Below are positions 1 to 7,336 of a DNA stretch of 48,067 nt, piece by piece. A program made the position numbers and the translations under genes. Below the pieces are notes generated by a model that worked only from the letters and a program-made list of their open reading frames with translations, had not been told where the DNA came from and did no database searches. How positions within the stretch are numbered: the first letter of the stretch is position 1; every line of letters begins with the position of its first letter. The stretch is from Chloroflexota bacterium (lineage in GTDB: Bacteria > Chloroflexota > Anaerolineae > Promineifilales > Promineifilaceae): contig JAGNBF010000004.1 of assembly GCA_018004935.1 (NCBI GenBank), positions 48,804-96,870 on the forward strand. Direction: 5' to 3'.

Positions 1-127
1 GGAATGGCTGCACTAGATTGATGGGTTGCGGCCGCGTGTCCCGTTCCCTCGCTCATTGACAGAGAACCGGGGTGGGGGTTGCGGCCGCGAACACCCTACC
101 GATTGCCACACTTGCATCTTTCTATCC
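1..127. repeat. Direct repeat, left copy
   Basis: This stretch matches 866-992 at roughly 90% identity over its whole length at a constant offset of 865. Both GCGGCCGC palindromes are conserved in both copies (28 and 81 here, 893 and 946 there). The match begins at the first base of the window, so the true left end probably lies upstream. The two copies bracket the small membrane-protein gene and a dehydrogenase remnant. Confidence 0.9.
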
Positions 128-227
128 AAGTGAAGCAAAATTCAGTCTGCTTTCTAGCTGAGAAAACATAAACAGTCAGGTCTTCAAAAGTCGTGACTAG
201 AAATAAGTCAGATAACAGGTAACTGCA

Positions 228-671
228 ATGAGCATTAAAGAAAAGAATATTCGATATAGTTGGCATCTACTTCTAATAGTTGCGTTGTTTCTATTTCTTT
301 ATGGAATTGCTGTATATGATTACATTATGACGGTTAGCCATAATCAAGGTTATTTTGAATATCTTCGTTACAATCAAGCCGTTATTGATTATTTTGCAAA
401 TTATCCTTTAGTTCTGCTTATATTTTGGACTATAAATGTCTTTGGCGGCATAGCTACGCTGTTATTAATGTTGATGAGAAAAGAGATAGCATTTTATTTT
501 TCAGTGGCTACTTTTGTCTCTATGTTTCTGCTAGATGTCATCACATTTGCCTTTCGCAATCGTTGGAATGTAATTGGAGCGAAAGCCTCTGCTATTGATA
601 CTCTCATGCTAATATTGACTCTAGGTCTTTGTATTTATAATTATTTTATTTTCAAAAAACCACAGGGATAA
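228..671 (+). CDS. Small four-helix membrane protein of unknown function
   Basis: This 147-residue protein has four predicted membrane helices, at about residues 13-33, 58-82, 88-110 and 122-142. After helix 1 comes a conserved-looking stretch, YDYIMTVSHNQGYF. The architecture recalls a widespread family of small uncharacterised membrane proteins, sometimes loosely labelled sugar transporters, with a WHL...DYxMT pattern near the N-terminus. That family link is from memory. The start has an AGGTAAC sequence 5 bases upstream as a weak ribosome-binding site. The gene is much more AT-rich than the rest of the window, contains no GCGGCCGC, and sits between the two copies of a direct repeat, so it is probably acquired DNA. 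No function can be assigned. Confidence 0.8.
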   Translation: MSIKEKNIRYSWHLLLIVALFLFLYGIAVYDYIMTVSHNQGYFEYLRYNQAVIDYFANYPLVLLIFWTINVFGGIATLLLMLMRKEIAFYFSVATFVSMFLLDVITFAFRNRWNVIGAKASAIDTLMLILTLGLCIYNYFIFKKPQG

Positions 672-684
672 AACACTGTGAGGC

Positions 685-862
685 AATTGGCAGGTAACTC
701 AAGAAAACCCCCGCTTTCCGGAGCGGCTACAGCGCGAAGTGCCGCCAGGCCGTCTCGTTTCGGCGCGGGAAGATGCGGCGCTTGTCGCTTATCTGTGCAG
801 TGATGCCGCCGATTGTTTTGTGGGGCAGGTATTCCCGGTTTGTGGGGGCTGGGTGACACGCT
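685..862 (+). pseudogene. C-terminal remnant of a short-chain dehydrogenase/reductase
   Basis: One frame ending at the TGA at 860-862 reads an SDR C-terminus. It includes GRLVSAREDAALVAYLCSDA followed by GQVFPVCGGW, the usual end of FabG-like enzymes (fLxSdxAxfxtGqxixVdGGw). Only about 55-59 residues remain; the nucleotide-binding and catalytic parts are absent, and an in-frame stop at 679-681 closes the frame upstream. The left limit is uncertain. The remnant ends 3 bases before the right copy of the direct repeat. The left copy starts at base 1, so an intact SDR gene may end just upstream of this window, with this piece a duplicate of its tail. Confidence 0.75.
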
Positions 863-865
863 GAG

Positions 866-992
866 GGAATGGCGGCACTGGATTGATGGGGTGCGGCCGC
901 GTATCCCCCTTCCCTCGCTCATTGATAGAGAACCGGGGTGGAGTTGCGGCCGCGAGCACCGTACCGATTGCCACACTTGCATCTTTCTATCC
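866..992. repeat. Direct repeat, right copy
   Basis: This is the right copy of the 127-bp direct repeat at 1-127, with about ten differences. It immediately follows the dehydrogenase remnant. Both copies keep two GCGGCCGC palindromes 53 bp apart. Similarity stops abruptly after the shared TTTCTATCC. Confidence 0.9.
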
Positions 993-999
993 CTTCGTA

Positions 1000-1137
1000 G
1001 CGTGGTAATCCCTCTAAAACAGCGTATTACCCCGCTACAATTGGCCTGGTAATGACCCAAAATCCACTGTTTTCACACTGGAGAATGCGTGATAACATTC
1101 CCGGCAAAAGATTACCACGCAAGACTGGCGTGGTAAT
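1000..1137. repeat. Inverted repeats built on GCGTGGTAAT
   Basis: GCGTGGTAAT occurs at 1000-1009 and 1128-1137. Its exact reverse complement lies at 1111-1120, giving a 10-bp stem with a 7-base loop (1111-1137). A variant, GGCCTGGTAATG, lies near 1043. The stretch precedes the nuclease gene. It could be regulatory or a recombination-site remnant. Confidence 0.55.
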
Positions 1138-1142
1138 ACCTA

Positions 1143-1155
1143 GTTAGCTGGCACG
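1143..1155 (+). other. Possible right end of an attC-like site
   Basis: GTTAGCTGGCACG resembles the right ends of the two attC-like elements downstream (GTTGGCTGGC at 2258 and GTTGGCACGCC at 2919). It may mark the left border of the nuclease cassette. No matching left arm was found nearby, so this is weak. Confidence 0.35.
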
Positions 1156-1182
1156 TTGCAGACACGCTCTAAAGAGTGAGAT

Positions 1183-2115
1183 ATGGACCCAGTAGAATTT
1201 ACGAATGCCTATTACATAAAACTCGGTTCAGGTGGAAAATACGAAGAAGCCGCCATAAGTCAGAGCAAGGCTCGAATTGGGTTTGATGGTTTGACGATTG
1301 TAGAGATAAACGGAAAGGAATGGCAATCTCTCAAAAGTAAGCTCCAATCGAGGGTTGACTATAAAAACAAAGGCGCGGCAACGATGGATATAAACGCATT
1401 GCAAACCTTTGTTGAGTCCACATCAAATGACATTTGGATTACATTTCATGCCAGCCAATTATGGTGGGGCAAACTTGGTGACCCTGTCGTTTATGAAGAC
1501 AAAATATCCCGTTATCGTTTTCTGCTGGGGGAATGGTTCAATCACGACATCAAAGGTAATCGTTTATTCATCACTCAAATTCCTGGCAGTATCTCGAAAG
1601 TACAGAGATTTCAAGGAACGATATGCAGTGTGAGGGATGTAGACGATTTGAAGAGGATGATAAATAGCCAACCAAGCCAAGCCTACACCGCAATAATACA
1701 AGCTAAAGAGAATCTGATAACACAAGTCCAAGAAGGTATAAGAAAACTGCATTGGAAAGATTTTGAAATATTGGTGGATTTACTTTTTCGTAACGCTGGT
1801 TGGCGACGCGTAAGTGTTATTGGTGAAACTATGAAGTATTCTGATATCGAACTCGAAGAGCCAATAACTGGTGATTTGTACCAAGTTCAAATAAAATCTC
1901 AGGCAACGGCGAGTGAATTTGATGAATATGCTCAAAATTTTTCTCATGGCAGTTTTCGGAAACTGTACTTTGTAGTGCATAGCCCAGACAAACAACTAAC
2001 GGAGTATCAATCCAGCCAATATCCTGATGATATAGAATTGGTTTTACCAACTAAACTATCCAAGATGGTAGTGGATTCTGGTCTTACAGACTGGTTGTTG
2101 AAGAAAATCAGGTAA
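1183..2115 (+). CDS. Predicted Mrr-like restriction endonuclease-fold protein
   Basis: This 310-residue protein is soluble, with no signal peptide. Residues about 185-300 look like a restriction-endonuclease-like (Mrr_cat, PD-(D/E)xK) domain. It starts KLHWKDFEILVDLLFRNAGW, the usual first helix of Mrr domains. An acidic segment DIELEE and the strand YQVQIKSQ then supply the D...(E/Q)xK residues. The N-terminal half (1-180) is not recognised and could bind DNA or a modified base. The start codon is preceded by GAGTGAG. The gene is AT-rich, carries no GCGGCCGC and lies between attC-like elements, which fits a mobile defence cassette. Nuclease activity is inferred from the fold only, and a methyltransferase partner is not present. 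Confidence 0.65.
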   Translation: MDPVEFTNAYYIKLGSGGKYEEAAISQSKARIGFDGLTIVEINGKEWQSLKSKLQSRVDYKNKGAATMDINALQTFVESTSNDIWITFHASQLWWGKLGDPVVYEDKISRYRFLLGEWFNHDIKGNRLFITQIPGSISKVQRFQGTICSVRDVDDLKRMINSQPSQAYTAIIQAKENLITQVQEGIRKLHWKDFEILVDLLFRNAGWRRVSVIGETMKYSDIELEEPITGDLYQVQIKSQATASEFDEYAQNFSHGSFRKLYFVVHSPDKQLTEYQSSQYPDDIELVLPTKLSKMVVDSGLTDWLLKKIR

Positions 2116-2128
2116 CTTGCATAACAAA

Positions 2129-2268
2129 AGCCAGCTAACCACCGCTTGCACGCCGACTTGGGGGGATTCAGCCGGTTAATATGAACTTACGGCATCCCGA
2201 AGGTGGTTCTGATCCCAAAAGTGATCTCAACCCACCCCCAAGCGGGTGAAGCGGAGCGTTGGCTGGCT
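2129..2268 (+). repeat. attC-like imperfect inverted repeat 1
   Basis: The ends AGCCAGCTAAC (2129-2139) and GTTGGCTGGCT (2258-2268) are inverted repeats with one mismatch. Inside them, GCACGCCGACTTGGGGGG pairs imperfectly with CCCCCAAGCGGGTG near 2234-2248. The nested imperfect pairing with unpaired bases resembles an integron attC site. It directly follows the nuclease gene. Confidence 0.5.
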
Positions 2269-2306
2269 TCGTGTAAAGCAAATCCGTATGGGAGAATTTT
2301 TGTAAA

Positions 2307-2777
2307 ATGATTAAGACTGCTTTGAGTAATTTATTACCTCGCCAAATCACCAATGAATTCTCAGGCTCGAAAATTGCACTTTGGGGCTTTTATTTGCTTA
2401 CAGCCCTGACACTCTGGCGAAGTCAACATCATATATTTTCATCAGATGGTGGCGCACAATCTATCGCCACTATCCCATTAGAGAATTATTCCGATTCTGC
2501 GGCTTCAACCATTATTGGAATGTTTGCTTTGTGGGGTTTATCTCAGTTAATCATCGGAATAATTTATCTTGTTGCCGCTATTCGTTATCGCTCAATGATT
2601 CCAATACTATATTTACTCAGTTTGTTTGAATACCTCATGCGAGCTACTTACATACCAGCGTACAAGACAATTGAAACCGCAGGAACTGCTCCAGGCGCAA
2701 TTGGAAATCTGCCACTTGCAGTATTTTCCTTTACAATGTTAGTGTTAAGTTTATGGTCTCATAAAAAGATTGAGTAG
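2307..2777 (+). CDS. Conserved four-helix membrane protein of unknown function
   Basis: This 156-residue protein has an N-terminal segment FSGSKIALWGFYLLTALTLW, three more hydrophobic stretches (about 67-90, 92-112, 133-150) and two conserved-looking loops, SSDGGAQSIATIPL and ETAGTAPGAIGNLPL. I have the impression that proteins with these loop motifs are common as cassette-borne hypotheticals in Chloroflexota and Bacteroidota, but no function is known to me. A possible ribosome-binding site, GGGAG, lies about 13 bases upstream. The gene is AT-rich, free of GCGGCCGC and flanked on both sides by attC-like inverted repeats, so it has the layout of a single-gene cassette. Confidence 0.75.
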   Translation: MIKTALSNLLPRQITNEFSGSKIALWGFYLLTALTLWRSQHHIFSSDGGAQSIATIPLENYSDSAASTIIGMFALWGLSQLIIGIIYLVAAIRYRSMIPILYLLSLFEYLMRATYIPAYKTIETAGTAPGAIGNLPLAVFSFTMLVLSLWSHKKIE

Positions 2778-2792
2778 TTGGTAAACCAAAAC

Positions 2793-2930
2793 GCCAGCCA
2801 ACAAAGCGTGCACCTGACGCTGGGGATTCTGCGCACATCCCAGGCAGTTTCACACGCCTTGTCATTTTTCTGGCTGGACGGCTTCGCCGTCCCCGCCCCA
2901 GCGCAGGTAACGCCAACCGTTGGCACGCCC
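2793..2930 (+). repeat. attC-like imperfect inverted repeat 2
   Basis: The left end GCCAGCCAAC (2793-2802) pairs with GTTGGC (2919-2924). Inside, CACCTGACGCTGGGG pairs with CCCCAGCGCAGGT (about 2895-2907) with one extra unpaired base, as in the extrahelical-base arrangement of attC sites. A short GGACGGCTTCGCCGTCC hairpin sits near 2875-2891. The segment AACAAAGCGTGCACCTGACG is shared with element 3. Confidence 0.6.
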
Positions 2931-2970
2931 CTTCAAGTCCTGAATTCTGATCCGTTTACACAGGTATCTT

Positions 2971-3537
2971 TTGAAGAATATTATTCTTGTCAAACATTCT
3001 GTTCCTGAGATTGTTTCGACTGTTCCCGCAAAAGAATGGAAACTTTCTCAATCTGGTCAAATAAGATGTGTGGCACTGGCTAAGATATTAGAACCTTTTT
3101 TACCTGATGTAATAATTTCGAGTATCGAGCCAAAAGCGATTGAAACGGCGCAAATAATCGCCGAGAGATTCAATAAGCCTTTTAGCGTGGTTAATGGTTT
3201 AGAGGAACACGACCGAACAAATATTGGATTGCTTGAAAAAAGAGAGTTTGAAAACAAGGTAAAAGAGTTTTTCGATAAACCCGAAGATCTAGTTTTTGGT
3301 AAGGAAACAGCAAGCCAATCCTTAGCACGATTTTCAAAAGCATTAAGTTCTATTGAGTTTGAATATCCAGATAAAAACATTGTGGTTGTTGCTCATGGAA
3401 CAGTAATTACTCTTTTTGTCAACAAGTTCAATGTAGTTGAAGAATTTTCTTTTTGGAAAAAATTAGATTTACCATCGTTTGTAGTTCTTTCCCTTCCAAG
3501 TCATAAACTCGTGAAATTAGTGGGAGGTGTCGTGTAA
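2971..3537 (+). CDS. Histidine phosphatase superfamily protein
   Basis: This 188-residue protein has the phosphoglycerate-mutase-like fold. The N-terminal strand and catalytic loop read IILVKHSVPEI, where the usual RHG becomes KHS but the phospho-accepting His is kept. SSIEPKAIETAQIIAERF is the second arginine-region helix, with Lys in place of the usual Arg. VVVAHGTVITLFV carries the second catalytic His. Loss of the RHG arginine suggests an unusual phosphate pocket or altered substrate. The reading frame begins with TTG at 2971, with AGG 6 bases upstream and no ATG nearby. It is AT-rich and sits between attC-like elements 2 and 3. The substrate is unknown. Confidence 0.8.
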   Translation: MKNIILVKHSVPEIVSTVPAKEWKLSQSGQIRCVALAKILEPFLPDVIISSIEPKAIETAQIIAERFNKPFSVVNGLEEHDRTNIGLLEKREFENKVKEFFDKPEDLVFGKETASQSLARFSKALSSIEFEYPDKNIVVVAHGTVITLFVNKFNVVEEFSFWKKLDLPSFVVLSLPSHKLVKLVGGVV

Positions 3538-3545
3538 AATCAAGA

Positions 3546-3651
3546 GCGGGCTAACAAAGCATGCACCTGACGCGTGGAATTCTGCGGCATTTTCGAGCAT
3601 TTTTCTGGCTTCGAGTTTTTCCTACTCCCAAGCAGAGTCCACGCCAGCCTG
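3546..3651 (+). repeat. attC-like element 3, right arm degenerate
   Basis: GGGCTAACAAAGCATGCACC and then TGACGCGTGG match the left arm of element 2. The right side ends CCACGCCAGCC and can pair only with GCGTGG, without a clear GTT end. It looks like a decayed or truncated attC-like site that closes the AT-rich block. Confidence 0.45.
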
Positions 3652-3753
3652 GAATTAAACATGAATGGGGGAACACGGGGGTGAGTTTTATCTGTGTTTC
3701 TTCCCTCCTGAACAAGTCAGAGCTAAGAGGTTAGGACTTACACTCAAAGTAAT

Positions 3754-3876
3754 GGGCCTTGGGGATTTCGCGGGGTGATTGGTACGGTGGGGGCTGGCCT
3801 TGTGCCTACCCAGACGAAGGCAACCACAAGGATTGCCCCTACAACTGGCGTCAACCCCCTGAATTCCCAAAGAGCC
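3754..3876. repeat. Family A palindromic element
   Basis: The ends are CCTTGGGGATTTCGCGGGGT and CCCCCTGAATTCCCAAAGAG, with inner arms GGCTGGCCTTGTGCCTACCC and GGCAACCACAAGGATTGCCC. It is a divergent copy of the commonest intergenic repeat in the window. It fills most of the spacer before the FmdE-like gene. Confidence 0.85.
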
Positions 3877-3959
3877 TAAACCGTTTTCAGCAAACTCATC
3901 CGTGTCCAAATTTCTTTCTCCGACAGCCTGCCAGGCAGGCATAAGCCCAAGGTTTTGCC

Positions 3960-4003
3960 ACGAATTGGCCCGAAGGGGAAAAGTAAACTTCGGGCCAATT
4001 CGT
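3960..4003. repeat. Perfect 16-bp inverted repeat upstream of the FmdE-like gene
   Basis: ACGAATTGGCCCGAAG (3960-3975) and its exact reverse complement (3988-4003) flank a 12-base A/G-rich loop. It lies 38 bases before the next start codon. It has no U-tract, so it is more likely a palindromic repeat or regulator-binding site than a terminator. The sequence just before it (3901-3926) is shared with 8501-8527, upstream of the giant gene. Confidence 0.7.
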
Positions 4004-4041
4004 AGATACGCAACACGCAACACGTTTGATTGGAGTAGAGT

Positions 4042-4677
4042 ATGAACCACCTGGAAACCATCCTCAATGAATCCGCCTCTCGGCATCACCATTTGTGTCC
4101 CCGGCAGGTGTTGGGAGCAAGGGTGGGGTTGGCGGCCGCGGCCGCGCTCAATCTCATCACTCCTCGCACCGACAAACGGCTATTGGTCATCCTGGAAACA
4201 GATGGCTGTTTTGCCGATGGGCTGGAAGTGGCCACCGGCTGTACGGTAGGGCATCGCACCCTCAAGGTGGTGGATTACGGCAAGGTGGCGGCTGTGTTTG
4301 TGGATGTCAAGACGGAACAGGCCATCCGGGTGGCTCCACAGTTGGATGTACGGGAGAAGGCGTGGCGCTATGCCCCGGCGGAAACGCGCCATTATTTCGC
4401 CCAACTGGTCGGCTACCAGCAGATGCCCGATGAAGAGTTGTTGACCATCCAGCCGGTACAGTTGAACACCCCCATCAGCCAGATTGTGAGTCGGCCAGGG
4501 GTGCGGGTGAATTGTGCTGTGTGTGGGGAAGAGATTATGAATGAGCGGGAGGTGTGGCAGGGCGCGGCCGCGTTGTGCCAATCATGCGCCGGTTTGTCTT
4601 ACTATACCTCTCAAGAACTCCGTAGCAGGTTTAAAGTTCGTAGTAACTGCTTTAGCAGTCCAGCACTGGACAACTAA
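4042..4677 (+). CDS. FmdE-family protein with C-terminal zinc finger
   Basis: This 211-residue protein matches the FmdE family (formylmethanofuran dehydrogenase subunit E-like). Near the N-terminus it has SRHHHLCPRQVLGARVGL (about residues 13-30), then ETDGCFADGLEVATGC (52-67) and KVVDYGKVAAVFVD, which together hold the family's His/Cys metal-binding residues. A zinc finger follows, CAVCGEE...CQSCAG (about 158-185). Bacterial members occur outside methanogenesis and their role is uncertain. GGAG lies 6 bases before the ATG. The last 14 or so codons run into a palindromic repeat (4636-4693), so the normal stop has apparently been lost and a short unrelated tail added. Two overlapping GCGGCCGC copies encode the poly-Ala stretch near residue 33. 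Confidence 0.8.
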   Translation: MNHLETILNESASRHHHLCPRQVLGARVGLAAAAALNLITPRTDKRLLVILETDGCFADGLEVATGCTVGHRTLKVVDYGKVAAVFVDVKTEQAIRVAPQLDVREKAWRYAPAETRHYFAQLVGYQQMPDEELLTIQPVQLNTPISQIVSRPGVRVNCAVCGEEIMNEREVWQGAAALCQSCAGLSYYTSQELRSRFKVRSNCFSSPALDN

Positions 4678-4693
4678 AGTCGTTACTACGAAC
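4636..4693. repeat. 58-bp palindromic repeat overlapping the FmdE-like C-terminus
   Basis: GTTCGTAGTAAC at the left is the exact reverse complement of GTTACTACGAAC at the right, and the middle (CTTTAG...CTAAAG, TCCAG...CTGGA) is almost fully self-complementary. It resembles the mobile palindromic repeats of many Chloroflexota genomes. It supplies the stop codon at 4675-4677. Confidence 0.8.
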
Positions 4694-4753
4694 CAGATTC
4701 AAAACTCCGTGTCCTCTGTGCGTCCTCTGTAAATCTCTGTGTCCCTCTCTTTG

Positions 4754-4843
4754 TTAATCCTTCCGCACCGTAAAGGCCGCCAGAATCGCCGCGTATAAAT
4801 GGCCGTTGTCGGCCATACTACCAGTGATACAGAGTTGCACGAG
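4754..4843 (-). pseudogene. Possible C-terminal gene remnant
   Basis: The minus strand has a short frame that ends in TAA at 4754 and reads ELVQLCITGSMADNGHLYAA and then ILAAFTVRKD. It reads like a natural protein end rather than repeat translation. It breaks off where a family E fragment begins (4850), as if the rest of the gene was lost. I do not recognise the family, and it may be chance. Confidence 0.3.
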
Positions 4844-4849
4844 TTCCTT

Positions 4850-4877
4850 GATTTGTAAAGCTGACCTGAACCACGCC
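4850..4877. repeat. Family E element fragment
   Basis: ATTTGTAAAGCTGACCTGAA followed by CCACGCC is the right end of family E (full copies end near 7781, 30476 and 41890). The left part is missing. Confidence 0.75.
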
Positions 4878-4891
4878 CTAAACTCAAACAA

Positions 4892-7069
4892 TCACACACC
4901 CGGGAGTGTGAATATCACAAAACCATACGTTCCTTCACCCGTGTTTTCCAGACGGATGCCCGCGACCATATGACTATCCGGAAACGTCGTCGGTGACGCA
5001 CTCGGTCGGCAATCCCGTGCGTGATCATAATGCTCATTGTTATCACTGTTGACAAGTTTCCCTTTGAGATTGCCATCAAGGTCGGCCAGCTTCAACTCCA
5101 GCCCCACCCGGTTAGATGGATTTTCTAGTCGCCGTAGCCGTAGCCCGATAATCCGTTGCTGGGGCGGAATAAACAGGGGTGTCTTATCAAAGTAAATCCC
5201 CTCATCACCCAGTTTGTAATCAGACACATCCCCCGCTTCCTGCCCCACAGGGGACATCACTTCAGCCTCATTGTTCTGCTCATCATCCGTCACCAATAAG
5301 CCAATTTTAAGCCAACCATTATCAACCTTGAGTTGTGCCCCCTTAAAATACATCCCCTCTGGCACATCCACCCAATTACTACTTACGTGGCAAGGCTGAT
5401 CCCGGAAATATTTGCCAGCCCCTCTATCAGACGGGTCTTGTTGTACTTTTGCCGTGCGATCCGCTACCCCACGACTCATCACCGCCCAGCGGGCCAGGGC
5501 CATCCGCTTCTCGGCGTTCATCATTGCCGCTTGCTGATCTTCATTTATCTTAGCAAAATCCTGAACAGCTTTGCGGCACGCCTCGCGCACCCCGGCGTCA
5601 CGCAGAAATTCGTAGATGGGGATGAGGCGACCATAGGCAATCACTTCCCAATTTTCCGGTTTCAGTGAGGCAATCCATTTGGAAGGATCGTGACGGTCGG
5701 TGACATTGCCCCCCTTGGCCGAAAGATGGAAGCTAGAGCTTTGCCGGGTGTCCTGCTGTTTCTGGCTCGTGCTTTCCCCACTCTTGGAAGCGACACCCCC
5801 CTGCACCTGCGCTCCCCAGCCAGTGGCATCAACCGCCACTCCCCAGCTTTTCTGGAATTTGCTCGCCTGTTCGGCGGCAGAGCCACTTTTCTTCTCCGTC
5901 TCCGATGTGTAAAGTTTGCCGCCCAGGGTGTACTCGGTAATCACAAAGTAGCCGTGCCGTTCAAATAACGGCCGGAGCGCATGTGCTCCCGCCCGGCTGG
6001 CGATAGCGAATTGGTCTTCTACCATCGGGCTGAGGACAATCATCTCGGCGGGGATGACAACCCGTGCCTTACGTACCTCTTGAATGCCCACCATATAAAC
6101 AATCTCACTCTTCTCGTCCGCAACCGATTCGTTTTGGGTGGATTTGCCATAGTTGGCCGATGCGGAGCCTTTGAAGGCGGGGCTTTTGTAAGCGATGGAT
6201 AGTTCGGCGGAAATCTGGGAAAAACCTGCTTCGCAAGCCTTCTTTTGCCACTCTTCTTGAAACGACTCAACACGAGTGTCAATTTCATTGACGGCAATCA
6301 CATGGGCCTGGGCAATACGTTGGATGGGGTCAACGCCCTTATCGGCACGCAGACGGGCGACGAATTCGTTGAGTAAAAACGAACCATCACCCGGCGCACG
6401 GCTGGCGGTGCGCGGCAGACCGAGGGAGCGGACAATCTTTTCGATCTGGTTTGGCTCGAGTTCACGCAATGATTCGTTGGTGCTACCACCCCACCTGGCC
6501 ATTGATTCGGCATTCTTGAGCGTGGCGAAAATGACCTTAACGTCGTCGGCATTGATGAGATCGTTGGGTGTCGCCAATGTCGTTTGCAAGGCGGTCAATG
6601 CGTCTTTGGTCAGCTTGATATGCTCGCGTAGCTCCTTCTCTTCCGCTTTACGCTTCTCCTCAAGTTTGTCACGTACACCCTTGTCCCGCTCCAGCGTCGC
6701 GGAAGCCTCTTCTAACTCACGTTCAGCCTCGGGCTTCTCGCGGCGAAGTTCGAGTTTACCACCGGTTTTTTGGATGAGTTCGCCAATGGTCAGTGCGGAT
6801 TCGGCACTGGTGGCTAACAGGGTGTCATCGGCCAGAAAGCTCCAGCCATTGTCAAGCCCCAAGTCGGCGGCGACATGCGGCCGCGCATCCTTAAGGAGCA
6901 TCGCCTCGTCGAGATTAAGGGTATAACTTTTGCCCGCCGTTGCGTCTTTGCCCTCAGTCTTGACGACCACCTTAATAAGTGAAGATGCGACAGACTTCGA
7001 CACCCCGGCCAATTGCGTATTGCCGGGTGTTTCCTCCGTCACTTGTATACTACTCTTCTTTGTTGGCAT
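4892..7069 (-). CDS. MACPF (perforin-like) domain protein
   Basis: This 725-residue protein has no signal peptide. Residues about 30-110 look like a beta-grasp domain and 110-160 are a charged coiled coil. The central region carries a membrane-attack-complex/perforin signature, FERHGYFVITEYTLGGKLYT (about 366-385), corresponding to the (Y/F)GTH(F/Y)-x(n)-GG motif. A Ser/Gly/Gln-rich stretch follows (about 395-450), then helices rich in Ala/Arg (about 485-540). The C-terminal domain (about 560-725) is probably beta-rich. The ATG at 7069 is chosen because AGGAG lies 5 bases upstream; in-frame ATGs further upstream lack one. Bacterial MACPF proteins include toxins, anti-rival effectors and adhesion or gliding proteins, and no immunity partner or secretion gene adjoins. 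Pore formation is inferred only from the fold. Confidence 0.75.
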   Translation of the reverse strand: MPTKKSSIQVTEETPGNTQLAGVSKSVASSLIKVVVKTEGKDATAGKSYTLNLDEAMLLKDARPHVAADLGLDNGWSFLADDTLLATSAESALTIGELIQKTGGKLELRREKPEAERELEEASATLERDKGVRDKLEEKRKAEEKELREHIKLTKDALTALQTTLATPNDLINADDVKVIFATLKNAESMARWGGSTNESLRELEPNQIEKIVRSLGLPRTASRAPGDGSFLLNEFVARLRADKGVDPIQRIAQAHVIAVNEIDTRVESFQEEWQKKACEAGFSQISAELSIAYKSPAFKGSASANYGKSTQNESVADEKSEIVYMVGIQEVRKARVVIPAEMIVLSPMVEDQFAIASRAGAHALRPLFERHGYFVITEYTLGGKLYTSETEKKSGSAAEQASKFQKSWGVAVDATGWGAQVQGGVASKSGESTSQKQQDTRQSSSFHLSAKGGNVTDRHDPSKWIASLKPENWEVIAYGRLIPIYEFLRDAGVREACRKAVQDFAKINEDQQAAMMNAEKRMALARWAVMSRGVADRTAKVQQDPSDRGAGKYFRDQPCHVSSNWVDVPEGMYFKGAQLKVDNGWLKIGLLVTDDEQNNEAEVMSPVGQEAGDVSDYKLGDEGIYFDKTPLFIPPQQRIIGLRLRRLENPSNRVGLELKLADLDGNLKGKLVNSDNNEHYDHARDCRPSASPTTFPDSHMVAGIRLENTGEGTYGFVIFTLPGV

Positions 7070-7216
7070 TTTACTCCTAGATGAATGGGGTTGGGGGTTT
7101 GAACTGCGCCAGTATACCAAAAAACATCACCCTGCCTCAAAGTAAGGTGTTCTATCAGCAATTCTCAATTTGACCAACGGTTAAAACCGATGCCCGCCCA
7201 AAGCACGCTCGAAAAA

Positions 7217-7312
7217 TGGCCTAACCCATAGCCCAGTCCAGGCCCTACGGGCTAAAACAGCAGGCCAACGGCCTGCGTAACCATAGCCCGGCCCATTTTA
7301 CGGCCGGGTGGC
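7217..7312. repeat. Family K palindromic repeat
   Basis: TAGCCCAGTCCAGGCCCTAC, GGGCTAAAACAGCAGGCCAA and CGGCCTGCGTAACCATAGCC form a chain of small hairpins. The reverse complement recurs, diverged, at 23504-23560. A CCCGGCC...GGCCGGG stem closes the right end. Confidence 0.7.
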
Positions 7313-7336
7313 CTCAATAAAGCACGAGACCATTAG

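Noticed and set aside
3688..4092. 134-codon minus-strand frame before the FmdE-like gene
   Set aside because: It runs through a family A repeat and a 16-bp palindrome and overlaps the FmdE start; no homology pattern is visible.
6276..6926. 216-codon open frame on the plus strand inside the MACPF gene
   Set aside because: Its translation is a low-complexity Ser/Arg/Ala sequence opposite a clear domain-bearing gene; it is an antisense shadow.
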